Assembly: GCA_016584495.1 (NCBI GenBank) | Contig: WAID01000004.1 | Coordinates: 2,542,001-2,606,000 of the forward strand | Direction of reading: 5' to 3' | Length of the DNA: 64,000 nt | Origin: Celoporthe dispersa | Taxonomy: Eukaryota > Ascomycota > Sordariomycetes > Diaporthales > Cryphonectriaceae | Part shown: positions 1 to 12,985 of the stretch, piece by piece | How positions within the stretch are numbered: the first letter of the stretch is position 1 | Layout of the letters: every line of letters begins with the position of its first letter | Made by a program: the position numbers and the translations under genes | The notes under the pieces: model-generated | Told to the model about the DNA's origin: nothing | Seen by the model: only the letters and a program-made list of their open reading frames with translations | Database searches by the model: none

Positions 1-3000
1 GAGCTTGGGTTCCAGGTCTTTCCTCCACGGGTCCACTACCACATCGCACTATGACCTGCTGTCCAGTAAGAAGCTCGGGGTGTGGCCCAAGCCACACCAC
101 AGGTCTTGAGCAGGCAAGCGGGGGTCTGCCTCCAGCCACACAACCACTGGTGTGGCGTTGTTGCCCAAAAATTTTGGCAGGGGCGATTGGGTGGTTGTCG
201 CAATCTCGGAGGGCCGTGCGTTTTAGACGCCTACCTCCGGAATTACCTCGCTGCAACCTCACGACTCACCCAAGGCGCCAGAGGCCGTTCATTTGCATGC
301 AATAGTCGCTGTAGTAGTCTGGATTTGCTAAGCCACAGCACCACCTTGTAATTTACTAATGAAATTACAACCGCCAATCTGGAATCATCGAGACCACACT
401 CGGTCACATCATTTTTGCTCTCTCTTTCTTTCTTTTCATCGGCCAGTCAAGCCTGCGATGGGGCCTCATGACGATCCTGGATTACGAGCTTCACGTGGAA
501 GGCGCATCATTCCCGACTGCTCCTGGCCAATCAGCCTTTCCTTGCGAGGGGAAAGGGGGGGTCACAATGGCGGCTCGAAGCTGATATTGCATACAGTAGT
601 CTCACATACTGTATGTGCTACGTATAATTTCTCCGTGTTGATGACGATGGGGAAGATCAACATCAAGTGGCAACTATAGTGCGCAGTGGGTGTGCTGGGC
701 GGCAGGTCGCTGGCCCAGGTCACTATGGAGCAGGTTTGGAGAGCTGAAACCGGCCCATCTGATTCGTTATTACACTCTCGAGGACGAGACGACGACCGCC
801 GCTGACGTCTGGCGGTTCTTGACCTCTTGGACCCGGTGGGTGAAGCCCAGACGACGCCAATGCCGCGACCACAGAGCATAATCCCACCCCCCCTCCTTGG
901 GTCCCTTCTCTCCAGCCTAGGGCCGTACTTCTGCATACCACACTGCACAAACTTTGTAGGCCTCGAGGGAGGGATGATCATAGTTTTGTTGGGAAGCTCG
1001 TCTGCGCCCCCGACGTATGAGGTCTTGACGATCGGGAGCGATGAGTGGACGGGTCGCACATCGCGCCAACACTCATGAATCCTGGGTACGTACGGTATGG
1101 ATGGTTGCGCTCCCAAATTGTTGTTTCTATTTCCACACACCCGCATGAGGAAGATCGTACAGAGATTTGTTTCGTGACTTGACACCCCCCCCCCCCCCAA
1201 AAGAAAGAGAGAGCCATCAGGCCGGTCATATCTCGAGCTGCCTGTTCCGAACCTATAGTGGTAGCCGGGGTTTGACACCTCCATCACCTCATGCACCCGA
1301 GAAGGGGATCTACTGCTGAATTCTCCTGCCTCGTGCGACAACCAGGCCGGCTGCGAGCGGTATAACGTCTCGCCTCCTGTTGGCTCGCTGTGCACGTGGA
1401 TGGTTATCGCCTTGCTGGTGAGGTTCAAGCCAACAAAGAGCCAGGCTAGCCGGCGGGCGACGAGTTATCGCGACAGCTGTTTCCGTCGAATCTTCTCATG
1501 ATGGTGTATACTTTCGGACGACTCGGAACCCTAAACCTCCGCTCTTGGTTCGTCGCGGAGCCGGGACCAGGCCTCTGGTCTCTTACACCTTGGCTAGCCT
1601 GATGGGCGGCGGCAGCACACGGCTTTCCCAAAAAGAGACGACCATCAGATGACCACCAGACAAGAACAGACACACACCCTACAGGGCAGGTGGTGATGGT
1701 TGGTTGGCTGCGCCTCGGATTTTCGGGCGTGCTTCGTCTGATGTTCACCCTCCACGCCCCTCGAGGGTTCTTCTGCCTCTCTCTCTCCGCCGGGGGCCCA
1801 GCAAGTGGCATCACAAGTGACACCGATCTGTGACGCAAAAGTTTCTCTCCCGCCGGTGGGCCCTTGCCCACGGGGCCACAGACAGCGCACTGACCGGTGT
1901 GTTCCCCAGGGAAGGCCCGCAGCTCTGGGTAATAGTAATGCCACTACACTGGTGCCCGTCTTGGCTTGTTCTTTTTTTTCTCCCTCTCTCTTCTTGGGCT
2001 GTGTCATGCGACAGGCTGGCCTTTTCAGGCCAAGGGAGGCCGGTCGGAGACGGTCTCTGGTGCACTGCCCTACTACCATAGGCATATCTTGGCTCTCTGG
2101 CCTCTCTGTTCTAGTTTTCCCCTCCTGTCTCCATCTTTTCCACAATTTTGAAGATATAAATGTTCATAATCGTAAACGATCTATGCACATAAAGTGACAG
2201 ATTAGCGGGCCTGCAAGCCACCTGGGCCCCACCCTGCTCAGCCCTGACTGAAGACACGAGGGCCAACCACTCTATTCGAGGGGCTATACTACAGCAACTA
2301 TTGTTCCGGGGATCTGATGTTTTTCTCTCTCTCTCTTCCTCGTGGGTACCCATGTGCCCCATGCCATGAGCGCATCGGGGGGACAGCTCCCGTTCTAGGC
2401 ATCTCACCCCGTTGTTATCGATACAAAAGGTCCTCCGCATTCTTGAGGTTGAAACAGACCCTGGAGTTGAGCGGGAAGGTTGGCCGCACCCCTCCCCAAA
2501 TTCATGCTTCCATGCATGATATTGATTGCTTTGCCCCCGCCCCTCCCTTGCTCGCGTTCCTTGAGAAGAGTGGGCCGTGAGCGGCAGGGCGCATAAAGAA
2601 CAACATGTCAGAGGACCAGACAGTGGCGTTATGAGTACCATCGTTAGTTACACCTTTTTTTTTTTTTTTTGGGACGAGCCGGCAGTCGAAATCCGATGTC
2701 TATTCCATCAAGTACCAGTAGATCTTTTGATGCCCAAATTCCTTGGGACGGATCCTGGAGGGCTCCGTGCTTAGAACTGTCGCCTCAGTGGGGTCTCTTT
2801 TTTTCTTATTCGTGAGATCTCCAGCTCTCAATATGAGGCGCAGGGCGGACTGGCAGGCCTGATGTCAAGGCACAGGGCTCCATCTGGGCGGGCCAGGGAG
2901 GGGCCGATCGTGTTAAGCGACCCTTGCAGTACTCACTGCTGATGTGTGTGCAGGCGATATAGAGGAACACTATGTGGGGGTGTGAGAAGAAGAAGAAAAA

Positions 3001-3201
3001 GGAAAAAAAGCACATGCGGCTTGCTGTTGTTGAGATCATCATCACCTGCTCCTGCAATTTAGAAGCCATGTCACCACCGAAATGGGCTGGTTAACCGTAT
3101 GACAGCCCTGGACGGACGGGATCGTGGGGGTGGGAGAGCCCGAGAATCTCGATTATTTTCGAAAGTTTCCTGCATGGCTGCGCCTTCGAAGGTGACAGAA
3201 C

Positions 3202-3262
3202 GAGAGAGAGAGAGAGGGAGGAAGCACCCCACCCACCATCATCACTATCCATCCATCCATCC
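3202..3262. repeat. GA and ATCC microsatellites
   Basis: A (GA)n tract at about 3202-3218 is followed by a short (ATCC)n tract at about 3247-3262. Simple repeats only; no coding role seen. Confidence 0.8.
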
Positions 3263-3635
3263 AAATCCGTCCACCCTTTCAAGAAAAGCTGCTCCACCCA
3301 CTACCACCACCCGTGCCGTGGCAGCGTTTCGTTTCCGAGCCCAGGAGGATTCTGATGATCCCGAATCCCAACGTCGATTTTTAGATGTGGTCCGAGCGGG
3401 TTTCTGGCGTTCTGTTGCATTCATCTACCCTCTTAGTCCTATGGTACATAGTGACTAGTAGTAGCAGTACCAGACTTTCTTTTCTGGGGGCTGGAGTGCT
3501 AAGCAAAGAGAGAAACGGCTGGGCCTGCATGAGCGAGCGGGAGAATCGAGTAGCGTGGTGGGTGGGCTGGCTGGCTGGCTCGTGGCTACATCATCATCGT
3601 CATCACCAGCAGCACAAAAGCTGCTCATCACATGC

Positions 3636-3670
3636 CCCTCCTCCTCCTCCTCCTCCTCCTCCTCCCTCCT
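3636..3670. repeat. CTC trinucleotide repeat
   Basis: About nine to ten CTC units in a row inside the gene-free left region. It creates a spurious glutamate/glycine-rich frame on the minus strand, which I do not accept as coding. Confidence 0.85.
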
Positions 3671-6600
3671 TTGAGGAGGAGGGAACACCAGGGCCCAGTG
3701 AAGAAGCACTGACCACGCGGCTCCCGTGGTCTCGAATCTCGATGGCGGCCGACCCATCATGCCAACGTTGACACCACCATCTCGTGATGGTGGCCGCTAT
3801 GAGCTTAGAGCAGCCTGGCGAGCACCAGCAAGAGGCACTAGTCCTGCACCTAGTAGGGAGGCGTCCTGCGCTTACAAAGTGTATGGTAGCAAGTAGCAGT
3901 GAGCATACTGTAGTACTATAGTAGTATGCACAGTAGTAGCGCGGGAGAAGATGAACGCTCACCTGGCTGGCCCCATGGGTACGGGTAAACCGGGGCCACT
4001 GTTCACCTCCCCGGTCCAGGCTAATAAAAAGTTCAACCAGCTGATGATGAGGCGTCTGAGGGAAAACTAAAATATGATTAACTTCATCTGTGCGAAACCG
4101 CCCCAGACGCCCTCTGAGAAATAGCGAGAAAGAAAGAGAGATGGGGTGGTGGACAACGGACACACACGGACACGGACACGTTTCCCTCGTATCAGAAGGT
4201 TCGGATGACCTTCCTGTCACTCGGCCAGCTCAGCTCCGATCGACGCTGCTCTCCAGAGCGGCTGATAAACCTGAACGCCGTGTCATGCATTTAGACTTTT
4301 GTGTTTCTTCTTCCCACCCCCTTCCTTGATGCGCATTCGCTGCGCATTGACCTCTGGCGTCGAAGAGCACTCCCTTGGCGCCCTGCACGCACCAGCAGTT
4401 CCCCTCCCTCAGCAGCGGTGAGAGAGGGTCCGAGAAGAGGTGCAACTTTTCAGCCTCTCTACCTCTCTCTACTGTTACCTCACTAACGCCCCCCCCCCCC
4501 CAGCGACTAACTAGAGCACTGAAGGGCCACAAGAGAATCAGCGAACCAGCCTCGTCCACATGTCTCTGTCTCAAACCGGGCGCAGCCGCATATGGCACTT
4601 TTGAGCTAGTTCTCTCGCTCTTTCTCGTCGCCTCTCGCCCGACTGATTACCGCCGTGCATGTTCCGGACCATCATGAGCCTGAAATGTCGCCACACACAC
4701 ACGCGACCCATGGTCCCTGGTGATTTGTGGAATAAGAAAAACTGGAATGCATATGCATCGACCTTGCTGCGGCTGGCCGATCTTCGTTCCACGGATACTG
4801 ACGTTGGTAAGCAGCCACAATTACCACATGCCTCTGTTCCCCGCCTGCGACGCCTCTCACTGTGCCAACCAATGAGGCAGGCGTGCTGCCGTCAGAAAGC
4901 CCGTACAGGTGGTGAGCTGGTTGTCGCTGGCGGCACGGTAGCTGCAGGCGAGTCGCCAAGCGAAGAGATGCTGTTGGACAGGTCTCGTGATGTGTTGTTA
5001 CCCCCTCCTGGTTCTGTGTCTGCCGTCTCATCTCGCCCGCTCGGCGTGCCCCAGCCTCGCGGGCGGGACCCCTCATCTGCACTACCATGCCGTGCGTGCA
5101 TACTGGGCCTTGTTGTTCATGGCTTAACTTCCGCTTGGCAGTTTGTAGTTGTTCTCGGGACTCAGAGCCTGCCGCTCATAAAGGGACAAGATTGATCCAA
5201 CGGGAGAGTGATGCGACGCCAGGATTGGAGTATCCGCGCGCCATCTGGCGAAAAAAAGGCCGACAAAGACGTCGTGGTGGTGCATGGTCAGATCGTCATC
5301 CTTTCTGTCCTTCTGCCCCATGTTTCCCGATGGTGTGTGCCAGTGTCTCTCAGGTCAGACGAAAAATCCATCCCGAGCCGAGAGCGCGTGCAACAATAGC
5401 TTTTCGCCTCATCTTTCGAATCGTCGCAAATGTGTAAAACGTCACACAATGCGCCACTAACACACGACTCACCCACGTAACCTGCTCTTCTCACCTTCGG
5501 TGTGTGTGTACCCGCGGAATTTTCTATACTTGACGTCCGTGAGATGGGGTCCGGATCGATAGCGCGCTCCATATTTATGCAGACAGATGCATAGTTTGAT
5601 AAGCTGATTCCATCCGATCTGTTGAGTAATGACGACGGAGGAAGGGGGAAAAGGGCCTGGATCTCTCTGCAGTTGGTAACAACAAAAGTGCAGATTACGT
5701 CCTGATTATAGAGCTGGGGGCGCACGATGGGAGTCTCGTGACCAATCGTCCCTGCGGCGTCTCAGCTTGTCCTTTGGGGCACAGGCAACATTCTTCGAAC
5801 ACAGGCCATTGCCTGTTTGCGTTCCAGCCGGGCGGGCAGACGAAAATGGCCCATGAGGCTCGATATCATCCCTTCATGGCTAAAGGAGAGAGACGATGAC
5901 GGAATGACAAGCAATATTTTCCCGATCTGGTGACTTGCACATTCTGTTTACTCGCCTTCACCCCCTCCCCTCCCTCCCAAATCTCGGTTCTCGTCTCGGC
6001 CGTTCCTGGAAGCTGCACATTGTCGCCCGATCGTTGTAGGCCCACCAGCATGGTTGGTTCGGGCACCTGCCGATGTGAACCGGGTGTGTTCTGAATGAGG
6101 AGCGCATCCACGGGCGGTAGCGCGCATCAATCTAAGACTCACACGACGTACAGTTGTGTCTGCCACGCGGCTTCCCGCGCAGCCCCGGCCGGCCGCGATC
6201 AAGCGAAAGTGAAAGCCAGTCAGTTGACTGACTGCTCACGGCCATGGGACCATAGAGAGCGCGGCCGTTGCTCCGCGTGTCATCGTAGCTCTGTGAGAGC
6301 CTGACTCAACAGAAGTCCTCGGACGGTAACCTGCCTGTGGGCATAAGTGCCTTGCCGCTGTGGTGGTGCTGTCTCGGTGTGACGAACTATGCCGCTCTGC
6401 TCCAGCCCTACTGTTGGTTTCCGCGGATCGGTTATGCACAACGACGAGTTTGGCTAGCTGGTACGATCTCCATTGAGGGACACCACGAGGGCAGTGAGCC
6501 CATCTCGTGTGTCCGGATGACTCGCCGACGCCGAGATTGGAATGCATATTCACAGCTTTGACACGAGATGTGACATCCGGGTTGCGCTGGTTGAGATGCT

Positions 6601-6865
6601 GAGGCAGTCATTCATCTCCCAAGTCATGGCACTGTAGCAAAGAGCCATATCGTGAGACCAATCAACTCATGTATTCGGGTTCCTGTCTATGTTCCTCAGT
6701 GTATGCCGGAACTCCGGACTGTCAACAAGCACTTCTTGCTCCTGGAGGCATCTAAAAACGATATTGTGGGCTCTCGCTAGTTCCATCTAGCCAACAACGC
6801 GAAGCTATGCAAAACCCACCTCTGGCAGCACACGCCCCCCGCCCCCCCACGCCCCCCGATTGCGT

Positions 6866-9800
6866 TTATCGCCGTGAAGACGCGCCCATCTTTTCCTGGA
6901 AGAACGGGTGACGCAGGGCCTCCGATGGTGTGATCCTCTTATCGGGGTTCACAGCTAGGCAGCGGTCCAGTAGATCGTAGAGATGATTGAGGTGTCTAGC
7001 CTCTGCCTCGTCCATGCCACTGGAGGCAGCCATAAGGCGTGTGCGGAGGTCGCGAGTGGGTTTCACTACGGGTAAAATCCTGACCGTTGTCTGCATTGGT
7101 AAGGAGCGTGTCAGCGCCTCTCGATCTCCTGTGTGCTTAATATCGCTGAAAGGTGAAGGAATTGGTGCAGCGTGTGGGATTGGAAAGGGACAACGCAAGA
7201 TTAGCGCCATAAGCTCACCAGGCCACCTAAACAGGCCGCAGCAGCGAAGGATGATGAGTGGTAGTGGTGGCAACACCGGACACTCGTCATCCTCCGCAGC
7301 CACGTCGGTGAGCCCAGGGCTCGGCGCCTACAGACCCCATGCGCGGTACAGGGCTTTCAGCGACAAGCTAGATGATTGGATCCTGAAGGTTGTTGCTGGA
7401 AAGCCACTGCGCTCACTTGCATGAATGTCGTGCACTTGCTCTGCATTGCCGTTCTGACCGAACCAAAGGAACGTCCGAATCGTTCAGAATAGAATAATCC
7501 GCCACCGCGCAGCTAGCTCGCTTCCTCCGGTCTGTCACCAACGGCGTCGGTCTGGACCGGAGAAGGTCATGTAGGAAACAAGCAGAATGATGCGACGTAC
7601 CTTGCCCATGATCTTGTCTCTCTCCTGACTAATGAAGTTTCCCATCTCGTCGAAATGCATCGTCCAGAGCGAACCCCGGCGGTAGAGCTTGGCACTCATC
7701 TTTCCCCCTGATCTCGATGATCGCCCGTAGCATCTGATTGTTGCTGTCGCCCGTGAATAATATCTTGCCGGTATAGAGCTCGTACAAGGTGCACCCGATG
7801 GACCACATGTCGATGGCATAGTCGTAGGGCATGCCCAGAATGATTTCGGGAGCTCGATAGAACCTACTGACGAGGTAGGGCGTAACCTCGTTGTGAGCCG
7901 TAGCCGCGTCTGATCGATCAATAGCAGTCCCCAGATCGCAAATCTTGAGGACGTTTCGCTGTTCATTTACCTGCAACCTTGTCAGCCCGAGCAATCCAGT
8001 CCGACTGTAGGACGAAGCGAAACTCACCAGGATGTTGTCAGGTTTCAAGTCGGCGTGAATGATGCTGCACTTGCGCATGTGACCGAGCGCTAGGAAGATC
8101 TGGTGCGCATATGCCTTGGTCGCCACGAGGTTGATACCGACATTGTTGCCAAACTTCTTCAGCACTTCTCTTAGGTTCAAGCTCAGGTTCTCAAACGCCA
8201 TACAGAGATGGCCCTTGTGCTCGAACGACCGCTCGAACTTGACGATGTGCTTCCTGTTATCTGGGTCGGCCGAGTTGAGCTTCTGAAGAATGGCGATCTC
8301 CGTGAAGCCGCCCTTCTTCAGCGCATCGTTGTTCCTCATGATTTTGATGGCGACCAGCTTCCTGGTGGTGATGTCTGTGGCGCGTGCGACGCCGGAGAAC
8401 ATCCCCTTTCCAAGGCTGGACTGGATCTGGTAGCGGCCGTTCACTATCTCGCTTGGGCGGAGCTTGTAGTATCCGTCCTTGTCATCGTCCTCAAGAATGC
8501 CCCCGGCCTTGTTTCCTTGCAGCGCGATTGGGTCCTCGGTGGGTGCCTTGGCCTCGGGGACTGCCTTTGGTGCCGCAAGCTTCCCCTCGTCAAAATCTTC
8601 GGCAAACATGTCGAAGTCATCATTATCCTCTGCTTTGTTTGCTTCGGTCGTCTCCATGGGCTCATCTTTGTCCTGACCAGTGGAAGTTAGGGACTCTCGA
8701 CGATCCTCACCATGCAGGCCCACCACGCCATTGCGCATCTCATCGCGGCGCTCATCCTCACGCATGTCGACAGTCGGATCATAGTCAGCTGCTGACGGAC
8801 CATTCTCCTCAGCAGCTTTGGCCTTGGCATGATGGTTGATCAGGTCGCCGTCGTTGGCAATGTCGAGGGATTCTGGGGACATGCTCGCCTCAGCGCGTCC
8901 GGCAGGTGAAGGCATGTCTGCATCGTCAGTAGTGTGTCTGAGTGCCGCCAGAGGTGTGGGGGAGCTTACCAGAGATAGGAGTTTTGGGAGTCCGCTGGGG
9001 GGAGTTGACCACGGAAAGAGGCTCGGTTTTCGAGTCAGTCTTGTTAGCCTGGACAGCCTGAACAAGCAGAGGGGTCGAAGCACGAGACTTTCTGAGGAGT
9101 GCCTCCCGACGACGCCTGCGCCGCTCTATTTCGGCTTCTTCGTCGAGAGGCTTCGGTTCCTCCCAATCATGGTCTGGCTCTTTCTTTGTCTCCTGAGAAG
9201 CGCCCGGCGAATCGCTGTTTGATGTGTTAACTGCCCTGCTCTCACACTTGGGGGGAGGGGGCGGGTTGGGTCGCGTCGTACTTTAAATGCAAATGGGAGG
9301 TCTTCTTAGCCATGCGCTCATCCGTAGCACCTTGATCAGATTTAGCAACGTCTTTGGAAACATCTCTGGCTTCAGCCGCAGGAGGCCGCCTATTGGCGGT
9401 ATCATCCCGTACTTGTTTGGCAGTCTGGGAACTGTACTTGGTAGATGCAGCCTGCTGGCCTTGATAGGACCGGGCAAAGCCTTCGGCATCCCGTCTGTTC
9501 CGATTGGGCCTTTGCTTTCCATTGCTACGACCAGGTCGGGAGGGCGAAGGGCTTCGGGTGCGTGTTCGCTTCTCAGACCGGCCATAGTCGCGGTCGTGAT
9601 CGTCGTACCGAGAGCTGGACGACGGGTAGTCTCGAGAGTCGCGGAAGCGCTGGTTGGAGGGGCGGTCTAGGTCGTCGTGGGCGCCTCGAGAAACCGGGCG
9701 GTCTGGGTCCTCGTAGGCATGCCTATCGCGAGGGGACGGCGCATCTTCGTAGTGGACGCGAAATCGTCGCGGGTCGGGACCTCCCCGTCTTCCACCTCGG

Positions 9801-10015
9801 CGGTAGGAGTCGGAGTCGTCATCGCGAGATCTCTTGTAGCCGCGAGGCGAGCGGGGTCGTCGAGACTGGTGGTCGCCACGGTCGGGGGAGCGTGCGGGTC
9901 TAGCCCTCCTGTCCTGACGGTCAACACCGTTTCCATCAACACGAGGCAGTGTAGATGCCTTGGAATCCTCAACTCCGTTCTCCCTGATCTCGCCTTCGTC
10001 GGAGCTGCTCGACAT
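6866..10015 (-). CDS. prp4: PRP4-type spliceosomal Ser/Thr kinase (apparent frameshift)
   Basis: Nuclear kinase of the U4/U6.U5 tri-snRNP that phosphorylates Prp1/Prp6-type splicing factors (family knowledge). I model five exons: 10015-9282, 9214-8970, 8917-8028, 7970-7601 and 7090-6866, giving about 820 residues. The first ~245 residues are RD/RS-rich. The kinase domain starts near residue 487 (GRYQI), with a VAIKIM lysine near 518, HADLKPDN near 614-621, a DLG instead of DFG, and a YLVSRFYRAPE activation segment, all typical of PRP4. The start is the ATG opening MSSSSDEGEIR. The last intron is unusually long (510 nt, 7091-7600). Exon 4 needs one G fewer in the run at 7704-7708: the frame changes exactly between IIEIRGK and MSAKLYRRG, both conserved PRP4 segments. 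Divergent from TMA7. Confidence 0.93.
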
Positions 10016-10602
10016 GATGTCGTGTCTCGTGGAGCAGACGAGGATGGTCCTCTAGCTTTTGTGGGTAAAGATGGACGCGTCAGTCAAGCTCGTGTGGTTC
10101 ACCCAGTAGCAAGCAGGAGAAATAGAGGCCAACCGGATCAATCCTGTCAACTCTTCGTAGACTCAGGACATGGTCCGGAGCAGGTCGTCGATGGCTCTTC
10201 TACCAGGCGAGGCAGTCTCTGTGTGGGTGGAGTGGTTGATGAGCAAAGTTGATGATGGTGGATGACACTGCAAGAGAAGGTGAAAGCGGTTCGAAGGCGC
10301 AAGTGATCGCGAGGGCAGGAAAGTCGACGTCAAGCTTAGGCGCTGGGCTCGTGGACCCGCGCCGGTCCTGGAGTCTGACTCAGCACTTATCGATAAGACA
10401 GGGCCCTGGGAGTTGCAGTGGGGCAACCGTTCTTTGGCAGGTGAAGGGCCATGGGTGGGATTCTAGGCCGGAGACGCCTCTTCTTTATTCTTGAATCATT
10501 CTCCTCACTGCACGACAATCCTCTCCTCCCCTCCACTTCGTCCACTCCGACACCTCCCCAATCCAAGTGACGAACCCGGTACAACACGAACCATACATCG
10601 CA
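10016..10602. promoter_or_regulatory. Divergent promoter region PRP4 / TMA7
   Basis: The 587-nt space between the start codons of two divergently transcribed housekeeping genes must contain both promoters and 5' leaders. I see no TATA-like box that I would commit to and no other gene. Confidence 0.5.
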
Positions 10603-10955
<353 letters not shown>

Positions 10956-11683
10956 GACGGACAGGCCTACTCGGGCGTCTTCGCGGACCTTTGAGGCGAT
11001 AGCGAGGCATGTCCATGACGGGCAGGCAATATTGCGGGTTGATAGGGAGCAAGGCGCTGGGCATACTGAATTTCGAGCCGAGAGCAAGAGCGTTGATCTA
11101 CGACCTTGATGCGGTAGCAAACAAACATGTCAATGAACACGCTCATGCGTTTCAAGAGATCGTAACATCCGACTGGGCTGTCGAAAGGACGGTGGACAGA
11201 ATATCAAGGCCAAACCTCTTTGGACATTCGAGATTGCTCCTTGAGATATGACTCGGCTTCAAGTTGGTGACTATGCATGCGACACAAGAAACCCCAAGCA
11301 TTGCCAACCGAAAGTCTGCACAACCCATGCAGAGTCGGACGATCTTGGCCCATACAGTGCCAAACACTGTGCCTTGTCTTCAACAGTTTGGCTCTAGCGA
11401 CCCGCTACAAGTCGTTGAGTGGTTACAGAGGGCCTACCAAATACAGTGCCAACTCGACGCTACCGAAACTACGCTGGCTGACTGACAACCTACAAGGCTA
11501 CAACCTGATCAGATATTGTTGACCTCGGGTGGTGCGGTTCGACATCAAATCGCATGTGCAAATCCCAACAAACCACCGCATCGCCTTTTCGCCATGCAAA
11601 TAAAATGTCAAACATATCATGGTATAGATTAGATTCGGCCTTCTTATTGCGCGAAAGCCAGCCCTGACAAGAAAGAGAAAATC
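10956..11683. other. Intergenic, TMA7 to PAQR gene
   Basis: A 728-nt stretch containing the TMA7 3' end and the PAQR promoter. Short open frames here have no conserved content. Nothing else seen. Confidence 0.5.
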
Positions 11684-12800
11684 ATGGCCCTCGACGAAGC
11701 CCAGCCAGACCTCCGCAGACGCCACGGCGCCTCACCCTCGTCACCAAACAGGCACACCTCTACGGGTCTTCTCAACACCGTCAAGGCCGTCGAGGAGAAG
11801 ATCGAGTCTGCCCTGCTCTGGGCATGGGACGACCTCCCCGACTGGCGGCGCGACAACGCCTTCATCCACACGGGATACCGGCCCACGAGCAACAGCTACC
11901 GGCTCTCTCTGCAGTCGCTCTTCACTCTGCACAACGAGTCCGTCAACATCTGGACCCATCTCCTCGGGTCTATTCTCTTCACTCTCCTGGGCGTGACCGC
12001 CCTGTACCTGTTTGAGGCCATCATCGCGCCGCGGTACTCGACCGCCACCGCGACGGACGTGTTGGTCCTTGGCTGCTTCTTCGCGGGGGCATTTGCCTGC
12101 CTGGGTATGAGCGCGACGTTCCATGCTCTATGTAACCACAGCCCAGAGGTGGCTAAGTGGGGGAACAAGCTGGACTACAGCGGGATCGTGTTCTTGATCG
12201 TGGGCAGCTATGTGCCGGCGCTGTACTATGGATTCTACTGCCACCCGAGCTTGATGGAGGTCTATCTGTCTGGGGTAGGTCTTACTTGTTCAACGAGACG
12301 AGAAGCGATGGCTTTGGTGCTGACCCTATCGGCTCAAGATCTTTGCCCTGGGGCTGGGCTGTCTGGCAGTCTCGTGGTTTGAACATTTCCGGACCCCGGC
12401 CTGGAGACCCTACCGCGCCCTCATGTTCGTCGGCCTAGGTGTCTCCGGCGTCGTGCCCGTCGTTCATGGCCTCGGGGTGTACGGATGGAGCGAGCTCGAC
12501 GAGAGGATGGGCCTCAGCTGGGTTCTGCTGCAGGGTGCGCTGTACATCTCCGGCGCGTTCCTCTATGCCGTAAGTGAACAGTGGTGTGCTGCCGCCACGA
12601 GAACGTTGATTGTGCATGATCCTGATATTCAAAACAAACAGATACGCTGGCCCGAGAGGATGTTCCCCAAGACCTTCGACATCTGGGGCAGCTCGCACCA
12701 GATCTTTCACGTCTTGATTCTGTTCGCCGCTGCGTCACACCTCTATGGCATGGTACAGGCGTTCGATTTCCACCACGGTGCCCTTGGTGCTCGTTGCTAG
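11684..12800 (+). CDS. PAQR / hemolysin-III family seven-TM receptor (ADIPOR/IZH-like)
   Basis: Integral membrane protein of the progestin-adiponectin receptor family; fungal IZH members act in zinc and sterol/lipid homeostasis, and several relatives are Zn-dependent ceramidases. Exons 11684-12274, 12339-12569 and 12642-12800 give 326 residues. Family marks are the pre-TM1 segment HNESVNIWTHLLG, the SATFHALCNHS motif with a zinc-ligand His, and the C-terminal SSHQIFHVLILFAAASH with the other two His ligands. At least seven hydrophobic segments are visible. The N-terminal ~70 residues are hydrophilic, as expected for the cytosolic N-terminus. Both introns are short GT-AG introns (64 and 72 nt). 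The gene is intact. It converges with the TFIIIC-like gene, leaving 185 nt. Confidence 0.93.
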
Positions 12801-12985
12801 GTTGTAAACTTAGACTCAGCGCCCGAGACATAGAGAGGGACAGAAGAAGCATCATAGAAATATTATAAAGACATGCTTGCGCTGATAGACCCTGACGATC
12901 CGCTCGCACCCTTCAACTACCCGCCGTGTGCACTTCTGGCTGGTCTATGGTGATCTTCATGGCATCCAATCAGTCGCGGCTGGCT

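Larger units (their letters stand above)
1..6865. other. Long gene-free region, low-complexity
   Basis: I see no exon with recognisable protein homology on either strand. Open frames here (largest 288 codons, minus strand near 562-1428) run through homopolymers and have no domain-like content. The stretch carries a C14 run (1185-1198), a T16 run (2655-2670), a C13 run (4489-4501), GA and ATCC microsatellites near 3200-3262, a CTC repeat near 3636-3670, and many CT-rich and polypurine blocks. It could be the long upstream region or 5' leader of a regulatory gene lying left of the window; that is inference. Confidence 0.6.

Noticed and set aside
562..1428. 288-codon minus-strand open frame
   Set aside because: It runs through a C14/G14 homopolymer, has no domain-like segments, and similar frames are common in this low-complexity region.
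8208..8690. Plus-strand frames over PRP4
   Set aside because: Shadows of the kinase exons, whose conserved motifs read on the minus strand.
11498..12124. Antisense frames over the PAQR gene
   Set aside because: Codon-structure shadows of the plus-strand PAQR exons.
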